A stretch of 64,000 nucleotides of DNA from Lacrimispora sp. BS-2 (GTDB lineage Bacteria; Bacillota; Clostridia; Lachnospirales; Lachnospiraceae): assembly GCF_040207125.1 (NCBI RefSeq), contig NZ_CP157940.1, forward strand, positions 620,001-684,000. Direction: 5' to 3'. Under the pieces are notes generated by a model. That model worked only from the letters and a program-made list of their open reading frames with translations, had not been told where the DNA came from and searched no databases. The position numbers and the translations under genes are program-made. Positions 1 to 8,226 of the stretch are shown here, piece after piece (the first letter of the stretch is position 1; the number at the start of each line of letters is the position of its first letter).

Positions 1-2
1 AA

Positions 3-449
3 TGGGCTGAGTCATTATTGTGTGACGAGTATTTTATAAATGAAGATATGCAGTTTACTAATTATCCGGGTTTTCATATCGCCGGAGTAAAAGCAGGGTG
101 GTTTGATATACTATTAGTGGATAGAGCGAAAACCATAAATATCACTGCGTCTAATTATCTCGGTCATGATGCTCCTTTTGAACTTCTCAAAGCAGTAAAT
201 GACTTGACCATTGTTAATACAGATGATAAATCAAAAACAAACTGGATATCTTGGGATGATGAGCCCGGTACATATATTTGGAAATTAGAAAGACAAAATG
301 AAACAATAAACATTAACATATACGAATCACAAACAATTCCCAAAGATAGAAAACATCTTGAGAAAGAAGAAACATATCGTATCGATTTTGAAACAAATGG
401 CGAATTTCTTGGGTTTGTAAAAGAAGTTTCCAGATGCAGAGTTATATAA
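3..449 (+). CDS. Hypothetical protein, 5' end outside the window
   Basis: The reading frame is open from the first complete codon of the window to the stop at 449, so the gene is probably cut by the window edge. A TTG at 18 is the first possible start inside the window but has no ribosome binding site. About 143 residues are visible: soluble, acidic, rich in Asn, Asp and Glu, no membrane segment, no cysteine cluster except one near the visible N-terminus. I do not recognise the family. Small soluble proteins of this type are common among accessory and immunity genes, but that is only an impression. Confidence 0.6.
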   Translation, partial: WAESLLCDEYFINEDMQFTNYPGFHIAGVKAGWFDILLVDRAKTINITASNYLGHDAPFELLKAVNDLTIVNTDDKSKTNWISWDDEPGTYIWKLERQNETININIYESQTIPKDRKHLEKEETYRIDFETNGEFLGFVKEVSRCRVI

Positions 450-977
450 AATGAGATCGTTTATTCATACAATCAGGCAGAATAGAAGCTAATTCTATTT
501 TTCTGCTGATCGATCAGTGAAGATTTTTGGAGGTAATATCCTGCCGCAAAGGGGTTAACAGATACATACGGCATCATTATTGCATACTCAAGGCATACAG
601 AAGTTGTAGTCCTACTGCAACGGACGAAGAAATAGAAAAATGAATATCTGATATATAAAAAGCGTGGAGGTTTGAACAGCCTTCATGTTTTTATATATTT
701 ATTAAGGAAAGGAAAAACATATGAAAAATGTCATGTGATTACCAGCTATAGTTTTGATATGCCTGAACAGCCAGTTATTTCAGCATATCTTGACGTCATA
801 CCAAAACGCCGATATAATAAGGTGATAAAATTGACAATGCAACAACCAAATAATCTTGTTTAATTAATCGCAGGCGGGGTAAAGTGGTATTTTGGCACGA
901 AGTATAAAAGAACGGTTGCATCACATTGTGAAGTTTGTATCAAATGATATCGGAAATAAATACCACAGGAGGTAATC
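450..977. other. Mostly non-coding gap with possible gene fragments
   Basis: No convincing complete gene. An imperfect hairpin lies at about 473-507 just after the preceding stop and could act as a weak terminator. The frame at about 544-642 is open without a start and ends in a VVVLLQR-like stretch, and a 63-codon frame from a TTG at 672 runs to 863 (it contains MPEQPV). Neither has a good start signal. They look like remnants of one or two genes whose identity I cannot establish. Confidence 0.4.
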
Positions 978-2732
978 ATGATTAAGGTTCAAAACTTGTC
1001 CTACTCATATCCGCAAAAGGATTTATATAAAAAAGTTTCATTTACAATAGAAGATAATGTACATTGTGCATTGATTGGTACCAACGGTACAGGAAAAAGT
1101 ACGTTACTCGATTTACTAATGCACCCGGAAGAGTATCTGTACGATGGGAAAATAGTAATTGACAATACAGACAGAATCGGATATGTCAGCCAATTTTCGC
1201 AATTAGACCCAAAAGAAGATATGACCGTGTTTCAGTATATCAGCGATGAATTTGTAAAGCATGAGCAGAAAATATTTGACTTTTGTAAGGAAATGGAGAC
1301 TGCTGTAGACCTGGAAAGTATCTTCGAGGAATATCAAAAAGAGTTAGATGAATGGAATGCCATTGATGGAGAGTCTCACGAAATCAATATTAAGAAACAA
1401 TTAAAACTAGCTGATTTGCAAAAGTTAGAAGAACAGAAAATCAGTAGTCTGAGTGGTGGAGAATTTAAGCTGGTTCAGGTAATCAGAGAGATGATGTTGA
1501 GTCCAAGGCTTCTTGTTATGGATGAACCGGATGTATTTTTGGATTTTAAACATCTGAATGCATTAAGAAATCTGATCAATGCCCACAAAGGAACGCTTCT
1601 TATTATCACTCATAACCGGTACTTGCTAAACCATTGCTTTAACAAGATACTTCACATGGAAAATATGGAGGTTCAGGAATTTAATGGAACCTATACAGAA
1701 TATAATTATGAGCTTCTGGCTATGAAGATTGATTTAGAAGAAGCAGCAGCTGCAGACCAAGCTGAGATTGACCGTCAAAGTAAAATCTTACAAAAATCCA
1801 GAGCGAGAGCGTCGGAAATGGACAACGCATCCCTTGGAAGAGCCGTACACGCAAGACAGACCTTGGTGGACCGCCTGAAAGCAAGAAAAACAAAGGCCCC
1901 TTTCGTAGATATCAAACAGCCCGAAATTTATTTTGAACTGGAAAACGAAGTGGCAGATGAAAATATTCTGGAATTGACGGATTATAGCGCTGCATTTGAT
2001 GAGCAGCTTTTAGAACATGTAGATTTTGAAATGAAGCCAGCAGAGCATGTAGCAATTGTGGGGAGTAATGGAACAGGAAAAACAACAATGCTATGTGAAA
2101 TCTTTGAAAATAAGAAAGACACGATCAAGATTAGTGAAAGTGCAAAGGTCAGCATGTTTTCCCAGATTACCGGCTCATTATATGACGATACGAAAACATT
2201 GCTTGAAATTTTTGAAGAAAAAGGTTTTGCTACAAAAAATGATATAGAGAATTATTTGAAAAAATATGGTTTTGAAGGAGAGACGCTTGGTCAGAAAGTG
2301 AGTGAATTGTCTGGAGGAGAGAAGGATTTGTTTCAATTAGCGGCGCTCTCATTAGAAAAAGCCAACTTCCTGCTGTTAGATGAACCCACGGGGCATTTGG
2401 ATGTTTATGCGCAGATTGCATTGGAGCAGGCGATTTCAGAGTACAAAGGTGCAATTCTTATGGTGTCCCATGATTATTACACGGTGGCCAATTGTATGGA
2501 CTATGTACTTTTGGCAGAAAATAACACTGTGCGCAGAATGAGCAGCCGTAAATTCCGACAGATGATTTATGCCAATCATTTTGACAAAGATTATCTGCTG
2601 CTGGAGCAAAAGAAAAAAGAGACAGAGACTAGAATTCAACAGCTGCTTCGAACAAACGAATTTGAAAAAGCAAAGGTTCTGATGGAGTCATTAGAAGAAG
2701 TTATTAAAAAAATGAAAATGTCAATGACATAA
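978..2732 (+). CDS. ABC-F family ATPase (ribosome-associated, antibiotic-resistance or translation-factor type)
   Basis: This 584-residue protein has two ATP-binding cassettes and no membrane segment, the hallmark of ABC-F proteins. These bind the ribosomal E site and either protect it from antibiotics or aid translation. Cassette 1 has Walker A GTNGTGKST at residues 34-42, signature LSGGE and Walker B LLVMDEPDV. Cassette 2 has GSNGTGKTT, LSGGE and LLLDEPTGHLD. A charged, helical linker (about residues 250-320, rich in Arg, Lys, Ala and Gln) separates them and would be the P-site tRNA interaction motif. The C-terminus is a short Lys/Glu-rich helix. The start ATG at 978 has a good GGAGG upstream. 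It appears monocistronic with an untranslated leader. Whether it confers resistance (Lsa/Vga/Msr-like) or is a housekeeping paralogue cannot be told from sequence alone. Confidence 0.9.
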   Translation: MIKVQNLSYSYPQKDLYKKVSFTIEDNVHCALIGTNGTGKSTLLDLLMHPEEYLYDGKIVIDNTDRIGYVSQFSQLDPKEDMTVFQYISDEFVKHEQKIFDFCKEMETAVDLESIFEEYQKELDEWNAIDGESHEINIKKQLKLADLQKLEEQKISSLSGGEFKLVQVIREMMLSPRLLVMDEPDVFLDFKHLNALRNLINAHKGTLLIITHNRYLLNHCFNKILHMENMEVQEFNGTYTEYNYELLAMKIDLEEAAAADQAEIDRQSKILQKSRARASEMDNASLGRAVHARQTLVDRLKARKTKAPFVDIKQPEIYFELENEVADENILELTDYSAAFDEQLLEHVDFEMKPAEHVAIVGSNGTGKTTMLCEIFENKKDTIKISESAKVSMFSQITGSLYDDTKTLLEIFEEKGFATKNDIENYLKKYGFEGETLGQKVSELSGGEKDLFQLAALSLEKANFLLLDEPTGHLDVYAQIALEQAISEYKGAILMVSHDYYTVANCMDYVLLAENNTVRRMSSRKFRQMIYANHFDKDYLLLEQKKKETETRIQQLLRTNEFEKAKVLMESLEEVIKKMKMSMT

Positions 2733-2881
2733 TTTCAATGAGTTTCATTATATCGTTTAGAATTGTTGTCCCAGCATATATGGAGATGGTTGTACTTCTT
2801 TCTCATAAATAAGCAGACATGCATTTATTAAAAAGATAGATATAATAAATATTTAAAATTGTACACAAGGGAGAGGCATAC

Positions 2882-3262
2882 TTGAAAAAAATAGGCATAT
2901 ATGTTTGCGGAAACATTTCGAAAAAGTGTACAGCAAATGGCTGTATGAGAGCATTTAATGAGAATAAAGATTCTTTTAGCATCTATGACGAATCAGATTA
3001 TAAGCTGGTATCATTTAACAACTGCGCCGGATGTGATGAGGCACCGATGGAAAGTCTTTTGACTAAAATTGAAAAGTTTAAAAAGGCAGATGTTGATACG
3101 ATTCATCTGTCCTCATGCATTAGAAGTAAATGCGAGCATTATCAAGAGTTTGTGGATGTGTTATCGAAAGACTTTGATATTATAGGTTATACTCACGGAT
3201 CTGCCGAAGGAAAAAAGAATAATAATATTAATAAGAAAAAGCTGATCACAGTAAAAAAATAA
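2882..3262 (+). CDS. CGGC domain-containing protein
   Basis: A 126-residue protein with a TTG start 6 bases behind GGGAGAGG. It has the pattern of the small CGGC-domain family: an N-terminal beta strand with KIGIYVCGN, spaced cysteines (CGN..KKCTANGCM), then NCAGCDEAP in the middle and SSCIRSKCEHY in the C-terminal half. The cysteines are arranged as if to bind a metal or carry thiol chemistry; the biochemical role of the family is not established. The last 20 or so residues are Lys/Asn-rich and low complexity, which may be a tail added by read-through into AT-rich DNA. It stands alone, just before the non-coding block at 3.3-3.96 kb. Confidence 0.8.
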   Translation: MKKIGIYVCGNISKKCTANGCMRAFNENKDSFSIYDESDYKLVSFNNCAGCDEAPMESLLTKIEKFKKADVDTIHLSSCIRSKCEHYQEFVDVLSKDFDIIGYTHGSAEGKKNNNINKKKLITVKK

Positions 3263-3798
3263 TATTCATGTTGAAGTCCTTGACACTCCCTCCTGCTTTC
3301 ACTTATGGAAATCAAGGCAGAAAAGTCCCCGTGTGGCTTTCACGCCCCATTCCAATTTGGAAAAGATATGTCCCCGTCGGTAACGGCACTTGTAACGGTA
3401 ACGCCGGCAGAGTGTTTAACACACTACATTTTAGTCATGTGCCAAAAAGGGCGCTCCCCTCTTCGGATTCCCCCACAACAAAACAGCGGTATGCACTTTA
3501 TCAGGTGCATACCGCTGTTTTGTTGTCAGCATCCCATTTCCCGGTCTGCATATAGTTCCTTGTAAACGAACCTAAATACAGTATAAATAAACAAAAATTT
3601 GGGGATTTGAACAGTATGAATAGGAAAATATATTTTGAATTTCGGACAAGATAGTTATAAAGGCCAAGATGTGATTATATTCAAAGAATTGTTTTCAAAA
3701 ATGCTCGAAAATCCAATTAAAGAATATCGGTATCATATGAATCCCGCAGGGAGGATTTTATATTACCTTGTCTGTTGGTCTTTCCGGAGGTGAAATAT
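3263..3798. other. Non-coding block with a very strong stem-loop; possible mobile-element scar
   Basis: Two overlapping short frames (3268-3555 and 3305-3565) cross this block but have no start signals, and their reading frames run through a perfect hairpin, so I do not call them genes. The base composition (C-rich plus strand between about 3280 and 3470) differs from both flanks. After the hairpin, 3560-3798 is AT-rich with no gene. The block may be what remains of an integrated element, because it sits between two unrelated operons and carries no coding capacity. Confidence 0.4.
3475..3526. terminator. Perfect 22-bp inverted repeat (strong hairpin)
   Basis: Arms at 3475-3496 and 3505-3526 pair perfectly over 22 bp around an 8-base loop. 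The plus-strand 3' arm ends in CTGTTTTGTTGT, so it has a loose T tract; the minus strand ends similarly. It could be a bidirectional terminator, but the stem is longer than needed for that and could equally be the end of a small mobile element. Confidence 0.6.
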
Positions 3799-3826
3799 TT
3801 TACACAAATTTTACCTATACTTAACA
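3799..3826 (+). promoter_or_regulatory. Candidate PhoP (Pho) box of the pst operon
   Basis: Three direct repeats TTTACA (3799), TTTACC (3810) and TTAACA (3821) sit exactly 11 bp apart. This matches the known PhoP-binding arrangement in Firmicutes: TTAACA-like hexamers repeated with one-turn spacing. A good -10 (TATAAT, 3858-3863) follows about 32 bp later, with no recognisable -35, as expected for a promoter that needs an activator. The position upstream of six phosphate-uptake genes supports the reading. No phoPR genes lie in the window. Confidence 0.7.
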
Positions 3827-3857
3827 TAGATAATGCTTTAATTATCTTTAATTATTG

Positions 3858-3863
3858 TATAAT
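3858..3863 (+). promoter_or_regulatory. -10 element of the pst operon promoter
   Basis: TATAAT preceded by a weak -35 region (GCTTTA at 3835-3840, 17-bp spacing). It lies about 100 bp upstream of the first gene; the leader contains a small inverted repeat (CTTATTA...TAATAAG, about 3922-3941) just before the ribosome binding site. Confidence 0.55.
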
Positions 3864-3964
3864 TAGTATTTGTTGTGAAAAAGAAAATAGAAATTTAAAA
3901 TATTATAAAGGATAAGCGCTTCTTATTAAAGATTTAATAAGGAGTCGATTAGCGAGGGTGACGA

Positions 3965-4762
3965 ATGGATGATCAAATGTTAAAGTCTGGGCAAAAGGCC
4001 AAGATAAAAACAGATGCGGTAAACCTTTTTTATGGCAACTTCCAAGCGCTGAGGGATGTTACAATGGATATAGCGGAATGTGCTATAACAGCCATAATCG
4101 GACCGTCAGGATGCGGTAAATCTTCTCTTCTGCGTCTTTTTAATCGTATGAATGACCCGATACCAGGAGTTAGGGTAGAGGGGAAAATTATGCTTGATGG
4201 TGTTTCTATCTATGATAAGAATATGGATGTTGTTGCATTGAAAAAAAGAGTTGGCATGGTTTTTCAAAAACCTAATCCCTTTCCCATGTCTGTGTATGAT
4301 AATATGGCATTTGGTCCAAGGCATCATGGAATAAAGCAAAGAGCCCGTCTTGATGAGATTGTGGAGAGGAACTTGAACCAGGTTGCTTTATGGGACGAAG
4401 TTAAGGACAAACTGAAAGAATCTGCTTTTGATCTTTCTCCGGGCCAGCAGCAGCGTCTGTGTATTGCCCGTGCATTGGCTGTAGAGCCTGAGGTTTTATT
4501 AATGGATGAATCCTGCAGTGCTCTTGATCCGGAATCTACAATGCAAGTTGAGGGGTTAATGGAAGAACTGGCCCAAAAATATACGATCATTATTGTAACT
4601 CATAGTATGGAACAGGCGGCAAGGGTGTCTCATATGACTGCGTTTATGATGATGGATCATGATAGAGCGGGGACATTGGTCGAATACGCTCCAACAGCAG
4701 AAATTTTTGCTAATCCTAAGGATAAACGCACCGAGGACTATATTACAGGTCGATTCGGATAA
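3965..4762 (+). CDS. pstB: Phosphate ABC transporter ATPase PstB1 (catalytic subunit with degenerate signature)
   Basis: A cytoplasmic ATPase of the high-affinity phosphate importer, 265 residues, normal PstB length. Walker A is GPSGCGKSS (46-54, Lys52), Q-loop Gln101 in [11 protein letters not shown], Walker B LLMDE with catalytic Glu182, D-loop SALDP, H-loop His213. Two positions deviate from the family. The ABC signature is LSPGQ (157-161; Pro159 for Gly), and Walker B is followed by SCSALD rather than PCSALD. The gene leads the operon, an unusual place since pstB normally follows pstA, and a second pstB lies at the other end. Its intact Walker A/B and damaged signature complement the second copy exactly (see findings). 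ATG 3965 follows AGGGTGA. Confidence 0.93.
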   Translation: MDDQMLKSGQKAKIKTDAVNLFYGNFQALRDVTMDIAECAITAIIGPSGCGKSSLLRLFNRMNDPIPGVRVEGKIMLDGVSIYDKNMDVVALKKRVGMVFQKPNPFPMSVYDNMAFGPRHHGIKQRARLDEIVERNLNQVALWDEVKDKLKESAFDLSPGQQQRLCIARALAVEPEVLLMDESCSALDPESTMQVEGLMEELAQKYTIIIVTHSMEQAARVSHMTAFMMMDHDRAGTLVEYAPTAEIFANPKDKRTEDYITGRFG

Positions 4763-4876
4763 AAAATTTTAAAATGTGAACTTGCAGTTCTTTAATATAT
4801 TCTGAGAAATGGAGGAAATCGAACATTGGAGTTTTATCATAGTAGATGATTTTGATGTTTGATTTTTGTGAGAGAC

Positions 4877-5725
4877 ATGAGGAAAAAGATTGTAACATGC
4901 AAATTATTAAGACGAATAAAAGGTTCTGTCAGCATAGTGATATTGACCCTTTCTATGGGGGTGCTGACTGCATGCAGCCAGGCACCTGGCTCAGCCACGA
5001 TTGTTGCAGGCTCAACTTCCGTACAACCCTATGCTGAGATTCTGGCAGAAGAGTACATGGCTTTAAATCCAGACGCTGTGATTGATATCCAGGGCGGAGG
5101 ATCTTCGGCCGGCATTACGGCAACCAAGACTCACAGTGCTGATATTGGAATGTCTTCCCGTGCATTGACCGATGAGGAGAAAAATCTGTGGAATGTGGAA
5201 ATTGCCAAGGATGGATTGGTATTAATCGTGAACCCCAGGAATCCGATACAAGACCTTACTTCAGATCAGATCCGCGATATTTACGCAGCTACAATTACCG
5301 ACTGGAGTCAATTGGGAGGCTCAAAGTCAAAGATCAATATCATAGCGCGTGAAGAAGGATCAGGTACAAGAAGTGCCTTTGCAGAGCTGTTGATGGATGA
5401 AGAAGAGATAACTCCAAAAGCTATCGTCCAGGACTCCAATGGGGCGGTACGGCAATTGGTTGCGGATGACCCCAATGCGATAGGATTTATCTCTTTGGGT
5501 TTGGTTACGGATGAAGTGAAAGCTTTACATTTAGATGGCATCGAAGCGACACGGGAAAATATAATGAATGGCAGCTACAAACTTTCCAGGCAGTTTTTAT
5601 TTGTCACCGACGGTGAGCCGACCGGATTAAATAGGGAATTCATAGATTTTACCCTTTCTTCAGAGGGGCAGAAATTACTGAGTAATGAGGGACTTATTCC
5701 ATCAGAAGAGGGGGCAGGGAAATGA
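4877..5725 (+). CDS. pstS: Phosphate-binding lipoprotein PstS
   Basis: The periplasm-equivalent, membrane-anchored phosphate receptor of the Pst importer, about 282 residues. A basic N-terminus and hydrophobic stretch end in lipobox VLTAC, so the protein should be lipidated on Cys33 (counting from ATG 4877). The mature part has the usual PBP-like phosphate-binding motifs GSTSVQPY, GGGSSAGI, GMSSRAL and EEGSGTRSAF; the Ser, Thr, Arg and Gly residues of the latter contact phosphate in known PstS proteins. ATG 4877 is preferred over TTG 4859 and GTG 4868 because it gives a typical signal peptide; none has a strong ribosome binding site. It overlaps pstC by four bases (ATGA), indicating translational coupling. 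Confidence 0.93.
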   Translation: MRKKIVTCKLLRRIKGSVSIVILTLSMGVLTACSQAPGSATIVAGSTSVQPYAEILAEEYMALNPDAVIDIQGGGSSAGITATKTHSADIGMSSRALTDEEKNLWNVEIAKDGLVLIVNPRNPIQDLTSDQIRDIYAATITDWSQLGGSKSKINIIAREEGSGTRSAFAELLMDEEEITPKAIVQDSNGAVRQLVADDPNAIGFISLGLVTDEVKALHLDGIEATRENIMNGSYKLSRQFLFVTDGEPTGLNREFIDFTLSSEGQKLLSNEGLIPSEEGAGK

Positions 5726-6567
5726 AGAGTTTTAAGGAAAAATTATCTGAGCGTGTGTTTCTTCTAATTGCTCTTTCGACTTTATCGGTGCTGGCACTCA
5801 TCACTGTGTTTATATTTATAAAAGGTATACCTATTATTGCCAAGGTTGGTATAATAAACTTTGTTTTTGGGATGAAATGGGCTCCCAGCCAAGGTGCCTA
5901 TGGCATTTTCCCGATGATAGTGGGATCTGTATCGGTCACTTTAGGAGCAGCAATCCTGGGAGTTCCCATTGCCATTTGCTGCAGTATTTTTCTGGCTGAG
6001 TTTGCTCCGGCAAAACTTAGAAACATATTCAGACCCGCCATCCAGTTGCTGGCTGCCATACCTTCCGTGGTATATGGGTTCTGGGGAGTATTGTTCGTTG
6101 TACCAATGATACGTAATTACCTGGGAGGGCCGGGCTTAAGCATATTAGCCGGTTCCATCATTTTGGGTATTATGATCCTGCCAACGATCATCAGTATCAC
6201 CGAAGTATCTCTCCTTGCGCTGCCACGCCATTATAAAGATGGGGCACTTGCATTAGGGTTAACACATTGGCAGACGATACGCTCCCTGCTGTTACCTGCG
6301 GCTAAATCGGGTATTGTTGCCGCCATAATTTTAGGTTTAGGCAGGGCAATTGGTGAGACTATGGCGGTGATTATGGTTCTGGGTAATGCTGTCGCACTTC
6401 CTGAATCAGTTCTTGACCCTGTCAGGACGCTGACCACGAATATCGGTATTGAGATGGGATACGCATCCGGCGAACACCAGCAGGCGCTTTTCGCCACTGG
6501 TATTGTATTGTTTGTTATTATTATGATTTTAAATGCTACTGCGCAATACATCACACGAAAGAGGTGA
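5722..6567 (+). CDS. pstC: Phosphate ABC transporter permease PstC
   Basis: One of the two membrane subunits of the phosphate importer, 281 residues with about six hydrophobic segments. The binding-protein-dependent transport EAA loop is present as LALGLTHWQTIRSLLLPAAKSGI (about residues 173-195), the segment that docks onto the ATPase dimer. An N-terminal helix is followed by GAYGIFPMIVGS, typical of PstC. The start overlaps the pstS stop by four bases, and the stop sits just before the pstA ribosome binding site, so the four central genes are one translational unit. Confidence 0.93.
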   Translation: MKSFKEKLSERVFLLIALSTLSVLALITVFIFIKGIPIIAKVGIINFVFGMKWAPSQGAYGIFPMIVGSVSVTLGAAILGVPIAICCSIFLAEFAPAKLRNIFRPAIQLLAAIPSVVYGFWGVLFVVPMIRNYLGGPGLSILAGSIILGIMILPTIISITEVSLLALPRHYKDGALALGLTHWQTIRSLLLPAAKSGIVAAIILGLGRAIGETMAVIMVLGNAVALPESVLDPVRTLTTNIGIEMGYASGEHQQALFATGIVLFVIIMILNATAQYITRKR

Positions 6568-6574
6568 GGTCACT

Positions 6575-7411
6575 ATGAGAATTAACGCGAAAACTTCCGA
6601 AAAGATAGCAAAATTTTTGATTTGGACAGCTGCTCTTCTTGTTATTGCAATTCTTTTTTCTATCATTATCCATATACTAATCAAGGGCATACCTATGCTC
6701 AGTTGGCAGTTTTTAACGGATATTCCGCGGGATATGGGGCGTTCTGGGGGTATTTCTTCTTCTATTGCCGGTACCCTGATTGTAACTGCAGTAGCCGTTA
6801 TTGTAGCAACACCATTTGGAATTGGAACCGCTATATACCTTACGGAGTACACGCGTGAGAGCAGAGTCACCCGCATTATCCGTTTCAGTGCCGAGTCTCT
6901 GGCAGGGATCCCATCCATTGTTTATGGACTTTTTGGTTTTATCTTCTTTGTTATATACTTAAAAATGGGATGGTCAATTTTATCCGGCGGATTAACCATG
7001 GCTATCATGATTCTGCCTACTATCATACGTACATCAGAAGAGGCGATTCGTACTGTGCCGCAGCTATACCGGGAGGTAGGCTTCTCTTTGGGACTCACTA
7101 AGTGGCAGACAATAACCAGGGCGGTACTCCCATCAGCAATCCCTGGTATAGTGAATGGAGTGATTTTGAGCATAGGGAGATGTGTAGCCGAGACTGCTGC
7201 TGTTATTTTAACAGCCGGCTCAGCATTGCGCATGCCTACATCGCTCTTCTCCCCAACTAGAACCATGGCAGTACATTTTTATATACTGGCGAGGGAGGGA
7301 ATATCCATGGATAACGCTTATGGAACAGCAGCGCTCTTGATTATTCTTATTCTTCTGCTTAATGTTGGTTTCAATATGCTGGTCAATCGATTCATAGCGA
7401 AAGGCCGTTAA
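6575..7411 (+). CDS. pstA: Phosphate ABC transporter permease PstA
   Basis: The second membrane subunit, 278 residues, about six membrane segments, paired with PstC. It has GGISSSIAGTL in the early transport domain and the EAA loop FSLGLTKWQTITRAVLPS that contacts PstB. ATG 6575 is chosen because GAGGTGAGG ends 5 bases before it; the frame extends 14 codons further back over the end of pstC but without a better start. Ten bases separate it from pstB2. With two different PstB proteins in the operon, PstC and PstA could each contact one preferred ATPase. Confidence 0.93.
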   Translation: MRINAKTSEKIAKFLIWTAALLVIAILFSIIIHILIKGIPMLSWQFLTDIPRDMGRSGGISSSIAGTLIVTAVAVIVATPFGIGTAIYLTEYTRESRVTRIIRFSAESLAGIPSIVYGLFGFIFFVIYLKMGWSILSGGLTMAIMILPTIIRTSEEAIRTVPQLYREVGFSLGLTKWQTITRAVLPSAIPGIVNGVILSIGRCVAETAAVILTAGSALRMPTSLFSPTRTMAVHFYILAREGISMDNAYGTAALLIILILLLNVGFNMLVNRFIAKGR

Positions 7412-7421
7412 GAGGTGAAAA

Positions 7422-8183
7422 ATGACACAGAAATCAAAAATAGAGATAAAAGGATTAAACTTCTATTATCAACAAAAGCAGGTTATTAAAGAACTTAACC
7501 TGGAGATACCTGAAAATCGGATTATGGCTGTTTTCGGTCCGGCTAACAGTGGTATAACAACATTGCTTCGCACATTAAACCGTCTGAGTGACTTGACAGT
7601 GGGAGCCCGTCAGGAGGGTGAGATACTTTTAGAGGGGAAAAACATCTTTGACCAGGACGTCAATGTGACAGAACTGCGCCGCAGGGTAGGGATGGTCTTT
7701 GATGTACCAACACCTCTGCCTATGTCCATCTTTGACAATGTGGCATTGGGCCCCCGCATGAGTGGAATGAAAACCAAGGCGGCTGTGGAAGAGGAAGTAG
7801 AAAAGGCTCTGCGTATGTCTGCCCTCTGGGATGATGTCAAAGACAGGCTGGATACTCCTGCAGCCAGGTTATCCGGTGGTCAGCAGCAGCGCTTGTGTAT
7901 TGCCAGGGTTTTGGCTCTTGAGCCGGAGGTTATTTTGCTGGACAGACCCTGTTCAGCTCTTGACCCAATATCAACGGCTAAAATTGAGGAATCCTTAATA
8001 CAGCTTAAGGAGCAATACACCATTATCATTGCACCCCATACCGTTCAGCAGGCGGGGCGTATCGCTGACCGGGTAGCATTCATGCTAATGGGAGATCTGA
8101 TTGAACAAGGTTATACTCAAGAGGTTTTTTCATTCCCCAAGGATAATCGAACCAACGATTATCTTACCGGAAGATTTGGTTAA
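7422..8183 (+). CDS. pstB: PstB2: PstB-family ATPase with degenerate nucleotide-binding residues
   Basis: Full-length PstB homologue (253 residues, ending LTGRFG like PstB1), but the ATP site is not canonical. Walker A reads GPANSGITT (39-47), with Ile45 for the essential Lys (codon ATA at 7554). The Q-loop Gln is Asp94 (VFDVP), and Walker B reads ILLDR, with Arg175 for the catalytic Glu (codon AGA at 7944). The signature LSGGQ (150-154), D-loop SALDP and His206 are intact. The frame has no stop or indel, the ribosome binding site is good (GAGGTG) and the gene sits between pstA and phoU, so it is not a decaying pseudogene by appearance. It is probably the non-catalytic partner of PstB1 in an asymmetric heterodimer; a regulatory or inhibitory role is an alternative. 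Confidence 0.9.
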   Translation: MTQKSKIEIKGLNFYYQQKQVIKELNLEIPENRIMAVFGPANSGITTLLRTLNRLSDLTVGARQEGEILLEGKNIFDQDVNVTELRRRVGMVFDVPTPLPMSIFDNVALGPRMSGMKTKAAVEEEVEKALRMSALWDDVKDRLDTPAARLSGGQQQRLCIARVLALEPEVILLDRPCSALDPISTAKIEESLIQLKEQYTIIIAPHTVQQAGRIADRVAFMLMGDLIEQGYTQEVFSFPKDNRTNDYLTGRFG

Positions 8184-8226
8184 ACTTCCGTATATTTATA
8201 ATTTTTTGTAAAAGGAGATGAGCATA

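Noticed and set aside
672-863. 63-codon frame with TTG start
   Set aside because: Ribosome binding site overlaps the start, no recognisable family; kept only as part of the gap description.
3268-3565. Two overlapping frames of about 90 codons
   Set aside because: No start signals; both read through a perfect 22-bp hairpin and are rich in Pro, Ser and His in the manner of non-coding C-rich DNA.
7422-8183. PstB2 as a decaying pseudogene
   Set aside because: The frame, length, ribosome binding site, signature, D-loop and H-loop are all intact and the losses mirror those of PstB1, which drift would not produce.
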